DNA of 60,000 nt from Symsagittifera roscoffensis. Taxonomy: Eukaryota; Xenacoelomorpha; Acoela; Convolutidae. The notes beneath the pieces are model-generated. The model saw only the letters and a program-made list of their open reading frames with translations. It searched no databases and was not told the DNA's origin. The translations under genes and the position numbers were made by a program. Shown piece by piece: positions 25,623-37,574 of this stretch. The stretch is from assembly GCF_963678635.1 (NCBI RefSeq), contig NC_087067.1, positions 33,952,401 through 34,012,400 of the forward strand, written 5' to 3'. The first letter of the stretch is position 1; each line of letters starts with the position of its first letter.

Positions 25623-26341
25623 TTTATTTAAAGCAAAAGTAATTCTTTTACTTTTATGCGCTAAGAGTTATTGCTGTTTAAAGTTCGGTGATGTCAAAAA
25701 GTTAAGCCTAATCGAGCGTGGTGCAAAAATTTTCAATGGGTCAAATTTTGGCCAAAACAAAAGAAAACCGAAAATTTTTTTTGCAGTATCACTTTTGTGT
25801 ACAATCAGCTGCTGATAGGTCAAAAATAATGGAGATAACTTTTGGGGTCTTTGAGTTATAGCCTTTTGAATTTCGGTGATGTCAAAAAAATAAGCCCAAT
25901 CGAGCCTGGTGAATTGCGCGAACGGCCATAACTTGCCCAAAAATTTTAAAATTTCCAAATTTTATTATTTGGATCACAAGATCATAGTCAAATCTTGGGG
26001 GACTGAGAAAATGAACCAATTTCGTCGGTCCAACACAAAGTTATAAGCTTTTGAAGTCTCGGTGATACCAAAAAGTTAAGCCTAATCGAGCGTGGTGCAA
26101 AAAATGAAATTTTCAAAATTTTTGTTTTTTTTTTTCGTTCAAAGTTCATTTTTTTCATCTCGTTTCATAAATTTGAGCTCAGGACTATTCCAACGAGCCC
26201 AAAACGACGTTTGTAGCTCAAATGTACGTGGAGTAATCATCAGTTAAAAATTTGGGGGGACCCGAATTTCGGCCATTTTGGACGAAAATCGGCCTAAAAG
26301 CTAACTTTCAAGTTAGTGCAATTTTTTTTCTTGCATTTTTC

Positions 26342-26450
26342 AAGAGAATTGGGCTGCCCTCCGCTGTCGCAGAGTGCATTCAAAGAAAACTTATCAAATA
26401 GATTTGAATACTTACCTATTTAATAAGTTTATCACAACAATTAGGCTAAA
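26342..26450 (-). ncRNA. Candidate divergent small RNA, spliced-leader-like (representative, left array)
   Basis: Hypothesis only. On the strand opposite to 5S, with the donor 369 bp upstream of a 5S start, AG|GTAAGTAT forms a perfect metazoan splice donor (junction 26416/26415). Upstream ACTTA can pair with TAAGT of the donor, as stem I does in spliced-leader RNAs. Downstream are an ATTCAAA/TTTGAAT stem (26403-26409 with 26378-26384) and a 6-bp CTCTGC-GACA-GCGGAG hairpin (26359-26374). A weak U-rich Sm-like string, AATTCTCTTGA (26340-26350), and a TGCAA/TTGCA hairpin follow. The surrounding 134 bp (26342-26475) matches the right-array consensus exactly while neighbouring spacer differs. 5S/SL linkage in opposite orientation is established for nematodes. 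Against it: some units mutate the donor (GTAAGC near 2312), the Sm site is poor, and the 5' end and promoter are unknown. Confidence 0.25.
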
Positions 26451-26783
26451 AGCAACTGACAGTATCCTGGCTGGTATTCAATCATATGCCACTTACAGTG
26501 GATGTGCGGCTATGATGCCATAGATGGTCATTCAAGGCACCTTGTACACGCTCCATAGGTTTTGATCAGCTGATTTGGCCATAAAACACATTGGGCCAAA
26601 ATAATTCCAAACAATGTCAATTTTCAGTATTTTGTTTGAAATGCATAAATTATAACGTGAGCGTGCAAAATTTTACATGGTATAAGAGCATATTTTTACT
26701 CTCGCGCGAGGGCGAGTGTTTTAAAAGTAATGTACATAGACATAAGCTAGTAAGGATATAAATGAAAGCGGAGTAACTCAAAT

Positions 26784-26902
26784 GCCTACGACCATACCAT
26801 GTTGAATGCACCGGTTCTCGTCCGATCACCGAAGTTAAGCAACATTGGGCCTGGTTAGTACTTGGATGGGAGACCGCCTGGGAACACCAGGTGTTGTAGG
26901 CT
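26784..26902 (+). rRNA. 5S rRNA, copy 20
   Basis: Consensus gene at the head of the short 904-bp unit. Confidence 0.97.
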
Positions 26903-27687
26903 TTTATTTATAGCAAAAGTAATTCTTTTACTTTTATGCGCTAAGAGTTATTGCTGTTTAAAGTTCGGTGATGTCAAAAAGTTAAGCCTAATCGAGCGTG
27001 GTGCAAAAAATGAAATTTTCAAAATTTTTGTTTTTTTTTCGTTCAAAGTTCATTTTTTTCATCTCGTTTCATAATTTTGAGCTCAGGACTATTCCAACGA
27101 GCCCAAAACGACGTTTGTAGCTCAAATGTACGTGGAGTAATCATCAGTTAAAAATTTGGGGGGACCCGAATTTCGGCCATTTTGGACGAAAATCGGCCTA
27201 AAAGCTAACTTTCAAGTTAGTGCAATTTTTTTTCTTGCATTTTTCAAGAGAATTGGGCTGCCCTCCGCTGTCGCAGAGTGCATTCAAAGAAAACTTATCA
27301 AATAGATTTGAATACTTACCTATTTAATAAGTTTATCACAACAATTAGGCTAAAAGCAACTGACAGTATCCTGGCTGGTATTCAATCATATGCCACTTAC
27401 AGTGGATGTGCGGCTATGATGCCATAGATGGTCATTCAAGGCACCTTGTACACGCTCCATAGGTTTTGATCAGCTGATTTGGCCATAAAACACATTGGGC
27501 CAAAATAATTCCAAACAATGTCAATTTTCAGTATTTTGTTTGAAATGCATAAATTATAACGTGAGCGTGCAAAAATTTACATGGTATAAGAGCATATTTT
27601 TACTCTCGCGCGAGGGCGAGTGTTTTAAAAGTAATGTAAATAGACATAAGCTAGTAAGGATATAAATGAAAGCGGAGTAACTCAAAT
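26784..27687 (+). repeat. Short unit with a single spacer core (904 bp)
   Basis: The only core (GGTGAT at 26967) reads GATGTC on its left like core 1, then runs directly into GTGCAAAAAATGAAATTTTC, which is the right flank of core 3. About 374 bp holding the rest of core 1, core 2 and the start of core 3 is missing. This is the product expected from recombination between cores 1 and 3, reciprocal to the long units. Confidence 0.92.
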
Positions 27688-27806
27688 GCCTACGACCATA
27701 CCATGTTGAATGCACCGGTTCTCGTCCGATCACCGAAGTTAAGCAACATTGGGCCTGGTTAGTACTTGGATGGGAGACCGCCTGGGAACACCAGGTGTTG
27801 TAGGCT
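27688..27806 (+). rRNA. 5S rRNA, copy 21
   Basis: Consensus gene, only 904 bp after copy 20. Confidence 0.97.
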
Positions 27807-28960
27807 TTTATTTAAAGCAAAAGTAATTCTTTTACTTTTATGCGCTAAGAGTTATTGCTGTTTAAAGTTCGGTGATGTCAAAAAGTTAAGCCTAATCGAG
27901 CGTGGTGCAAAAATTTTCAATGGGTCAAATTTTGGCCAAAACAAAAGAAAACCGAAAAACTTCTTTTGCAGTATCAATTTTGTGTACAATCAGCTGCTGA
28001 TAGGTCAAAAATAATGGAGATAACTTTCGGGGTCTTTGAGTTATAGCCTTTTGAATTTCGGTGATGTCAAAAAAATAAGCCCAATCGAGCCTGGTGAATT
28101 GCGCGAACGGCCATAACTTGCCCAAAAATTTTAAAATTTCCAAATTTTATTATTTGGATCACAAGATCATAGTCAAATCTTAGGGGACTGAGAAAATGAA
28201 CCAATTTCGTCGGTCCAACACAAAGTTATAAGCTTTTGAAGTCTCGGTGATACCAAAAAGTTAAGCCTAATCGACAGTGGTGCAAAAAATGAAATTTTCA
28301 AAATTTTTTTTTTCGTTCAAAGTTCATTTTTTTCATCTTGTTTCATAAATTTGAGCTCAGGACTATTCCAACGAGCCCAAAACGACGTTTGTAGCTCAAA
28401 TGTACGTGGAGTAATCATCAGTTAAAATTTTGGGGGGACCCGAATTTCGGCCATTTTGGACGAAAATCGGCCTAAAAGCTAACTTTTAAGTTAGTGCAAT
28501 TTTTTTCTTGCATTTTTCAAGAGAATTGGGCTGCCCTCCGCTGTCGCAGAGTGCATTCTAAGAAAACTCATCAACTAGATTTGAATACTTACCTATTTAA
28601 TAAAATTATCACAACAATTAGGCTAAAAGCAACTGACAGTATCCTGGCTGGCATTCAATCATATGCCACTTACAGTGGATGTGCGGCTATCATGCCATAG
28701 ATGGTCATTCAAGGCACCTTGTACACGCTTCATAGGTTTTGACCAGCTGATTTGGCCATAAAACACATTGGGCCAAAAAAATTCCAAACAATGTCAATTT
28801 TCAGTATTTTGTTTGAAATGCATAAATTATAACATGAGCGTGCAAAATTTTACATGGTATAAGAGCATATTTTTACTCTCGTGCGAGGGCGAGTGTTTTA
28901 AAAGTAATGTACATAGACATAAGCTAGTAAGGATATAAATGAAAGCGGAGTAACTCAAAT

Positions 28961-29079
28961 GCCTACGACCATACCATGTTGAAAGCACCGGTTCTCGTCC
29001 GATCACCGAAATTAAGCAACATTGGGCCTGGTTAGTACTTGGATGGGAGACCGCCTGGGAACACCAGGTGTTGTAGGCT
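28961..29079 (+). rRNA. 5S rRNA, copy 22
   Basis: Two differences, T24A and G51A, the second in box A (AAATTAAGC). First of six consecutive non-consensus copies (22-27). Confidence 0.95.
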
Positions 29080-30237
29080 TTTATTTAAAGCAAAAGTAAT
29101 TCTTTTACTTTTATGCGCTAAGAGTTATTGCTGTTTAAAGTTCGGTGATGTCAAAAAGTTAAGCCTAATCGAGCGTGGTGCAAAAATTTTCAATGGGTCA
29201 AATTTTGGCCAAAACAAAAGAAAACCGAAAAATTTCTTTTGCAGTATCAATTTTGTGTACAATCAACTGCTGATAGGTCAAAAATAATGGAGATAACTTT
29301 TGGGGTCTTTGAGTTATAGCCTTTTGAATTTCGGTGATGTCAAAAAAATCAGCCAAATCGAGCCTGGTGAATTGCGCGAACGGCCATAACTTGCCCAAAA
29401 ATTTTAAAATTTCCAAATTTTATTATTTGGATCACAAGATCATAGTCAAATCTTGGAGGACTGAGAATATTAACCAATTTCGTCGGTCCAACAAGAGTTA
29501 TAAGCTTTTGAAATCTCGGTGATACCAAAAAGTTAAGCCTAATCGAGCGTGGTGCAAAAAATGAAATTTTCAAAATTTTTGTTTTTTTTTCGTTCAAAGT
29601 TCATTTTTTTCATCTCGTTTCATAAATTTGAGCTCAGGACAATTCCAACGAGTCCAAAACGACGTTTTTAGCTCAAGTGTACGTGGAGTAATCATCAGTT
29701 GAAAATTTGGGGGGACCCGAATTTCGGCCATTTGGACGAAAATCGGCCTAAAAGCTAACTTTTAAGTTAGTGCAATTTTTTTTCTTGCATTTTTCAAGAG
29801 AATTGGGCTGCCCTCCGCTGTCGCAGAGTGCATTCAAAGAAAACTCATCAGATAGATTTGAATACTTACCTATTTAATAAGTTTATCACAACAATTAGGC
29901 TAAAAGCAACTGACAGTATCCTGGCTGGCATTCAATCATATGCCACTTACAGTGGATGTGCGGCTATCATGCCATAGATGGTCATTCAAGGCACCTTGTA
30001 CACGCTTCATAGGTTTTGACCAGCTGATTTGGCCATAAAACACATTGGGCCAAAAAAATTCCAAACAGTGTCAATTTTCAGTGTTTTGCTTGAAATGCAT
30101 AAATTATAACGTGAGCGTGCAAAATTTTACATGGTATAAGAGCATACTTTTACTCTCGCGCGAGGGCGAGTGTTTTAAAAGTAATGTACATAGACATAAG
30201 CTAGTAAGGATATAAATGAAAGCGGAGTAACTCAAAT

Positions 30238-30356
30238 GCCTACGACCATACCATGTTGAATGCACCGGTTCTCGTCCGATCACCGAAGTTAAGCAACATT
30301 GGGCCTGGTTAGTACTTGGATGGGAGACGGCCTGGGAACACCAGGTGTTGTAGGCT
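30238..30356 (+). rRNA. 5S rRNA, copy 23
   Basis: One difference, C92G, inside box C (GAGACGG). This position normally binds the TFIIIA-type factor, so promoter strength may be affected. Confidence 0.95.
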
Positions 30357-31515
30357 TTTATTTAAAGCAAAAGTATTTCTTTTACTTTTATGCGCTAAGA
30401 GTTATTGCTGTTAAAAGTTCGGTGATGTCAAAAAGTTAAGCCTAATCGAGCGTGGTGCAAAAATTTTCAATGGGTCAAATTTTGGCCAAAACAAAAGAAA
30501 ACCGAAAAATTTCTTTTGCAGTATCAATTTTATGTACAATCAGCTGCTGATAGGTCAAAAATAAAGGAGATAACTTTTGGGGTCTTTGAGTTATAGCCTT
30601 TTGAGTTTCGGTGATGTCAAAAAAATAAGCCCAATCGAGCCTGGTGAATTGCGCGAACGGCCATAACTTGCCCAAAAATTTTAAAATTTCCAAATTTTAT
30701 TATTTGGATCACAAGATCATATTCAAATCTTGGGGGACTGAGAAAATGAACCAATTTCGTCGGTCCAACACAAAGTTATAAGCTTTTGAAATCTCGGTGA
30801 TACCAAAAAGTTAAGCCTAATCGAGCGTGGTGCAAAAAATGAAATTTTCAAAATTTTTGTTTTTTTTCCGTTCAAAGTTCATTTTTTCATCTTGTTTCAT
30901 AAATTTGAGCTCAGGAAAATTCCAACGAGCCCAAAACGACGTTTGTAGCTCAAGTGTACGTGGAGTAATCATCAGTTGAAAATTTGGGGGGACCCGAATT
31001 TCGGCCATTTTGGACGAAAATCGGCCTAAAAGCTAACTTTTAAATTAGTGCAATTTTTTTTCTTGCTTTTTTCAAGAGAATTGGGCTGCCCTCCGCTGTC
31101 GCTGAGTGCATTCAAATAAAACATATCAAATAGATTTGAATACTTACCTATTTAATAAGTTTATCACAACAATTAGGCTAAAAGCAACTGACAGTATCCT
31201 GGCTGGTATTCAATCATATGCCACTTACAGTGGAAGTGCGGCTATCATGCCATAGATGGTCATTCAAGGCACCTTGTACACGCTCCATAGGTTTTAACCA
31301 GCTGATTTGGCCATAAAACACATTGGGCCAAAAAAATTCCAAACAATGTCAATTTTCAGTATTTTGTTTGAAATGCATAAATTATAACGTGAGCGTGCAA
31401 AACTTTACATGGTATAAGAGCATATTTTTACTCTCGCGCGAGGGCGAGTGTTTTAAAAGTAATGTACATAGACATAAGCTAGTAAGGATATAAATGAAAG
31501 CGGAGTAACTCAAAT

Positions 31516-31634
31516 GCCTACGACCATACCATGTTGAATGCACCGGTTCTCGTCCGATCACCGAAGTTAAGCAACATTGGGCCTGGTTAGTACTTGGATG
31601 GGAGACTGCCTGGGAACACCAGGTGTTGTAGGCT
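31516..31634 (+). rRNA. 5S rRNA, copy 24
   Basis: One difference, C92T, at the same box C position that is changed in copy 23. Confidence 0.95.
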
Positions 31635-32793
31635 TTTATTTAAAGCAAAAGTAATTCTTTCACTTTTATGCGCTAAGAGTTATTGCTGTTTAAAGTTCGG
31701 TGATGTCAAAAAGTTAAGCCTAATCGAGCGTGGTGCAAAAATTTTCAATGGGTCAAATTTTGGCCAAAACAAAAGAAAACCGAAAAATTTCTTTTGCAGT
31801 ATCAATTTTGTGTACAATCAGCTGCGGATAGGTCAAAAATAATGGAGATAACTTTTGGGGTCTTTGAGTTATAGCCTTTTGAATTTCGGTGATGTCAAAA
31901 AAATAAGCCCAATCGAGCCTGGTGAATTGCGCGAACGGCCATAACTTGCCCAAAAATTTTAAAATTTCCAAATTTTATTATTTGGATCACAAGATCATAG
32001 TCAAATCTTGGGGGAGTGAGAAAATAAACCAATTTCGTCGGTCCAACACAAAGTTATAAGCTTTTGAAATCTCGGTGATACCAAAAAGTTAAGCCTAATC
32101 GAGCGTGGTGCAAAAAATGAAATTTTCAAAATTTTTGTTTTTTTTTCGTTCAAAGTTCAATTTTTTCATCTTGTTTCATAAATTTGAGCTCAGGACAATT
32201 CCAACGAACCCAAAACGACGTTTGTAGCTCAAGTGTACGTGGAGTAATCATCAGTTGAAAATTTGGGGGGACCCGAATTTCGGCCATTTTGGACGAAAAT
32301 CGGCCTAAAAGCTAACTTTTAACTTAGTGCAATTTTTTTTCTTGCATTTTTCAAGAGAATTGGGCTGCCCTCCGCTGTCGCAGAGTGCATTCAAAGAAAA
32401 CTTATCAAATAGATTTGAAAACTTACCTATTTAATAAGTTTATCACAACAATTAGGCTAAAAGCAAATGACAGTATCCTGGCTGGTATTCAATCATATGC
32501 CACTTTCAGTGGATGTGCGACTATCATGTCATAGATGGTCATTCAAGGCACCTTGTACACGCTCCATAGGTTTTGACCAGCTGATTTGGCCATAAAACAC
32601 ATTGGGCCATTAAAATTCCAAACAATGTCAATTTTCAGTATTTTGTTTGAAATGCATAAATTATAACGTGAGCGTGCAAAATTTTACATGGTATAAGAGC
32701 ATATTTTTACTCTCGCGCGAGGGCGAGTGTTTTAAAAGTATGTACATAGACATAAGCTAGTAAGGATATAAATGAAAGCGGAGTAACTCAAAT

Positions 32794-32912
32794 GCCTACG
32801 ACCATACCATGTTGAATGCACCGGTTCTCGTCCGATCACCGAAGTTAAGCAACATTGGGCCTGGTTAGTACTTGGATGGGAGACCGCCTGGGATCACCAG
32901 GTGTTGTAGGCT
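32794..32912 (+). rRNA. 5S rRNA, copy 25
   Basis: One difference, A101T, next to the position altered in copy 2. Confidence 0.95.
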
Positions 32913-34072
32913 TTTATTTAAAGCAAAAGTAATTCTTTTACTTTTATGCGCTAAGAGTTATTGCTGTTTAAAGTTCGGTGATGTCAAAAAGTTAAGCCTA
33001 ATCGAGCGTGGTGCAAAAATTTTCAATGGGTCAAATTTTGGCCAAAAAAAAAGAAAACCGAATTTTTTTTTTGCAGTATCAATTTTGTGTACAATCAACT
33101 GCCGATAGGTCAAAAATAATGGAGATAACTTTTGGGGTCTTTGAGTTATAGCCTTTTGAATTTCGGTGATGTCAAAAAAATAAGCCCAATCGAGCCTGGT
33201 GAATTGCGCGAACGGCCATAACTTGCCCAAAAATTTTAAAATTTCCAAATTTTATTGTTTGGATCACAAGATCATAGTCAAATCTTGGGGAACTGAGAAA
33301 ATGAACCAATTTCGTCGGTCCAACACAAAGTTATAAGCTTTTGAAATCTCGGTGATAACAAAAAGTTAAGCCTAATCGAGCGTGGTGCAAAAAATGAAAT
33401 TTTCAAAATTTTTGTTTTTTTTTTCGTTCAAAGTTCATTTTTTTCATCTTGTTTCATAATTTTGAGCTTAGGAAAATTCCAACGAGCCCAAAACGACGTT
33501 TGTAGCTCAAGTGTACGTGGAGTAATCATCAGTTGAAAATTTGGGGGGACCCGAATTTCGGCCATTTTGGTTGAAAATCGGCCTAAAAGCTAACTTTTAA
33601 CTTAGTGCAATTTTTTTTCTTGCTTTTTTCAAGAGAATTGGGCTGCCCTCCGCTGTCGCAGAGTGCATTCAAAGAAAACTTATCAAATAGATTTGAATAC
33701 TTACCTAATTAATAAGTTTATCACAACAATTAGGCTAAAAGCAACTGACAGTATCCTGGATGGTATTCAATCATATGCCACTTACAGTGGATGTGCGGCT
33801 ATCATGCCATAGATGGTCATTCAAGGCACCTTGTACACGCTCCATAGGTTTTGACCAGCTGATTTGGCCATAAAACACATTGGGTCAAAAAAATTCCAAA
33901 CAATGTCAATTTTCAGTATTTTGTTTGAAATGCATAAATTATAACGTGAGCGTGCAAAATTTTACATGGTATAAGAGCATATTTTTACTCTCGCGCGAGG
34001 GCGAGTGTTTTAAAAGTAATGTACATAGACATAAGCTAGTAAGGATATAAATGAAAGCGGAGTAACTCAAAT

Positions 34073-34191
34073 GCCTACGACCATACCATGTTGAATGCAC
34101 CGGTTCTCGTCCGATCACCGAAGTTAAGCAACATTGGGCCTGGTTAGTACTTGGATAGGAGACCGCTTGGGAACACCAGGAGTTGTAGGCT
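34073..34191 (+). rRNA. 5S rRNA, copy 26 (most diverged)
   Basis: Three differences, G85A and C95T in box C and T109A. This is the most altered copy in the window and may be a decaying pseudogene, although its ends, terminator and upstream box remain. Confidence 0.9.
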
Positions 34192-35351
34192 TTTATTTAA
34201 AGCAAAAGTAATTCTTTTACTTTTATGCGCTAAGAGTTATTGCTGTTTAAAATTCGGTGATGTCAAAAAGTTAAGCCTAATCGAGCGTGGTGCAAAAATT
34301 TTCAATGGGTCAAATTTTGGCCAAAACAAAAGAAAACCGAAAAATTTCTTTTGCAGTATCAATTTTGTGTACAATCAGCTGCCGATAGGTCAAAAATAAT
34401 GGAGATAACTTTTGGGGTCTTTGAGTTATAGCCTTTTGAATTTCGGTGATGTCAAAAAAATAAGCCCAATCGAGCCTGGTGAATTGCGCGAACGGCCATA
34501 ACTTGCCCAAAAATTTTAAAATTTCCAAATTTTATTATTTGGATCACAAGATCATAGTCAAATCTTGGGGAACTGAGAAAATGAACCAATTTCGTCGGTC
34601 CAACACAAAGTTATAAGCTTTTGAAATCTCGGTGATAACAAAAAGTTAAGCCTAATCGAGCGTGGTGCAAAAAATGAAATTTTCAAAATTTTTGTTTTTT
34701 TTTTCGTTCAAATTTCATTTTTTTCATCTTGTTTCATAATTTTGAGCTTAGGAAAATTCCAACGAGCCCAAAACGACGTTTGTAGCTCAAGTGTACGTGG
34801 AGTAATCATCAGTTGAAGTTTTGGGGGGACCCGAATTTCGGCCATTTTGGTTGAAAATCGGCCTAAAAGCTAACTTTTAACTTAGTGCAATTTTTTTTCT
34901 TGCTTTTTTCAAGAAAATTGGGCTGCCCTCCGCTGTCGCAGAGTGCATTCAAATAAACTTATCAAATAGATTTGAATACTTACCTATTTAATAAGTTTAT
35001 CACAACAATTAGGCTAAAAGCAACTGACAGTATCCTGGATGGTATTCAATCATATGCCACTTACAGTGGATGTGCGGCTATCATGCCATAGATGGTCATT
35101 CAAGGCACCTTGTACACGCTCCATAGGTTTTGACCAGCTGATTTGGCCATAAAACACATTGGGTCAAAAAAATTCCAAACAATGTCAATTTTCAGTATTT
35201 TGTTTGAAATGCATAAATTATAACGTGAGCGTGCAAAATTTTACGTGGTATAAGAGCATATTTTTACTCTCGCGCGAGGGCGAGTGTTTTAAAAGTAATG
35301 TACATAGACATAAGCTAGTAAGGATATAAATGAAAGCGGAGTAACTCAAAT

Positions 35352-35470
35352 GCCTACGACCATACCATGTTGAATGCACCGGTTCTCGTCCGATCACCGA
35401 AGTTAAGCAACATTGGGCCTGGTTAGTACTTGGATGGGAGACCGCTTGGGAACACCAGGTGATGTAGGCT
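35352..35470 (+). rRNA. 5S rRNA, copy 27
   Basis: Two differences, C95T (shared with copy 26) and T111A, the latter turning an A-U pair of helix I into a mismatch. Confidence 0.92.
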
Positions 35471-36631
35471 TTTATTTAAAGCAAAAGTAATTCTTTTACT
35501 TTTATGCGTTAAGAGTTATTGCTGTTTAAAATTCGGTGATGTCAAAAAGTTAAGCCTAATCGAGCGTGGTGCAAAAATTTTCAATGGGTCAAATTTTGGC
35601 CAAAACAAAAGAAAACCGAAAAATTTCTTTTGCAGTATCAATTTTGTGTACAATCAGCTGCCGATAGGTCAAAAATAATGGAGATAACTTTTGGGGTCTT
35701 TGAGTTATAGCCTTTTGAATTTCGGTGATGTCAAAAAAATAAGCCCAATCGAGCCTGGTGAATTGCGCGAACGGCCATAACTTGCCCAAAAATTTTAAAA
35801 TTTCCAAATTTTATTATTTGGATCACAAGATCATAGTCAAATCTTGGGGGACTGAGAAAATGAACCAATTTCGTCGGTCCAACACAAAGTTATAAGCTTT
35901 TGAAATCTCGGTGATAGCAAAAAGTTAAGCCTAATCGAGCGTGGTGCAAAAAATGAAATTTTCAAAATTTTTGTTTTTTTTTTGTTCAAAGTTCATTTTT
36001 TTTCATCTTGTTTCATAAATTTGAGCTCAGGACAATTCCAACGAGCCCAAAACGACGTTTGTAGCTCAAGTGTACGTGGAGTAATCATCAGTTGAAAATT
36101 TGGGGGGACTCGAATTTCGGCCATTTTGGATGAAAATCTGCCTAAAAGCTAACTTTTAACTTAGTGCAATTTTTTTTCTTGCATTTTTCAAGAGAATTGG
36201 GCTGCCCTCCGCTGTCGCAGAGTGCATTCAAAGAAAACTTATCAAATAGATTTGAATACTTACCTATTTAATAAGTTTATCACAACAATAAGGCTAAAAG
36301 CAACTGACAGTATCCTGGATGGTATTCAATCATATGCCACTTACAGTGGATGTGCGGCTATCATGCCATAGATGGTCATTCAAGGCACCTTGTACACGCT
36401 CCATAGGTTTTGACCAGCTGATTTGGCCATAAAACACATTGGGCCAAAAAAATTCCAAACAATGTCAATTTTCAGTATTTTGTTTGAAATGCATAAATTA
36501 TAACGTGAGCGTGCAAAATTTTACATGGTATAAGAGCATATTTTTACTCTCGCGCGAGGGCGAGTGTTTTAAAAGTAATGTACATAGACATAAGCTAGTA
36601 AGGATATAAATGAAAGCGGAGTAACTCAAAT

Positions 36632-36750
36632 GCCTACGACCATACCATGTTGAATGCACCGGTTCTCGTCCGATCACCGAAGTTAAGCAACATTGGGCCT
36701 GGTTAGTACTTGGATGGGAGACCGCCTGGGAACACCAGGTGTTGTAGGCT
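36632..36750 (+). rRNA. 5S rRNA, copy 28
   Basis: Consensus gene. Its downstream spacer is interrupted by the retrotransposon, so the next gene starts 3510 bp later. Confidence 0.97.
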
Positions 36751-37574
36751 TTTATTTAAAGCAAAAGTAATTCTTTTACTTTTATGCGCTAAGAGTTATT
36801 GCTGTTTAAAGTTCGGTGATGTCAAAAAGTTAAGCCTAATCGAGCGTGGTGCAAAAATTTTCAATGGGTCAAATTTTGGCCAAAACAAAAGAAAACCGAA
36901 AAATTCCTTTTGCAGTATCAATTTTGTGTACAATCAGCTGCCGATAGGTCAAAAATAATGGAGATAACTTTTGGGGTCTTTGAGTTATAGCCTTTTGAAT
37001 TTCGGTGATGTCAAAAAAATAAGCCCAATCGAGCCTGGTGAATTGCGCGAACGGCCATAACTTGCCCAAAAATTTTAAAATTTCCAAATTTTATTATTTG
37101 GATCACAAGATCATGGTCAAATCTTGGGGAACTGAGAAAATGAACCAATTTCGTCAGTCCAACACAAAGTTATAAGCTTTTGAAATCTCGGTGATAGCAA
37201 AAAGTTAAGCCTAATCGAGCGTGGTGCAAAAAATGAAATTTTCAGAGTTTTGTTTTTTTTTTCGTTCAAAGTTCATTTTTTTCATCTTGTTTCATAAATT
37301 TGAGCTCAGGACAATTCCAACGAGCCCAAAACGACGTTTGTAGCTCAAGTGTACGTGGAGTAATCATCAGTTGAAAATTTGGGGGGACCCGAATTTCGGC
37401 CATTTTGGACGAAAATCTGCCTAAAAGCTAACTTTTAACTTAGTGCAATTTTTTTTCTTGCGTTTTTCAAGAGAATTGGGCTGCCCTCCGCTGTCGCAGA
37501 GTGCATTCAAAGAAAAATTATCAAATAGATTTGAATACTTACCTATTTAATAAGTTTATCACAACAATTAGGCT

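Noticed and set aside
26403-26422. ATACTTACCT on the + strand, identical to the 5' end of U1 snRNA
   Set aside because: Similarity stops after ten bases, the following sequence is AT-rich and lacks U1 stem-loops and a proper Sm site. It is simply the complement of the donor motif. Linkage of 5S with U1 is known in some crustaceans, so a relic cannot be fully excluded.
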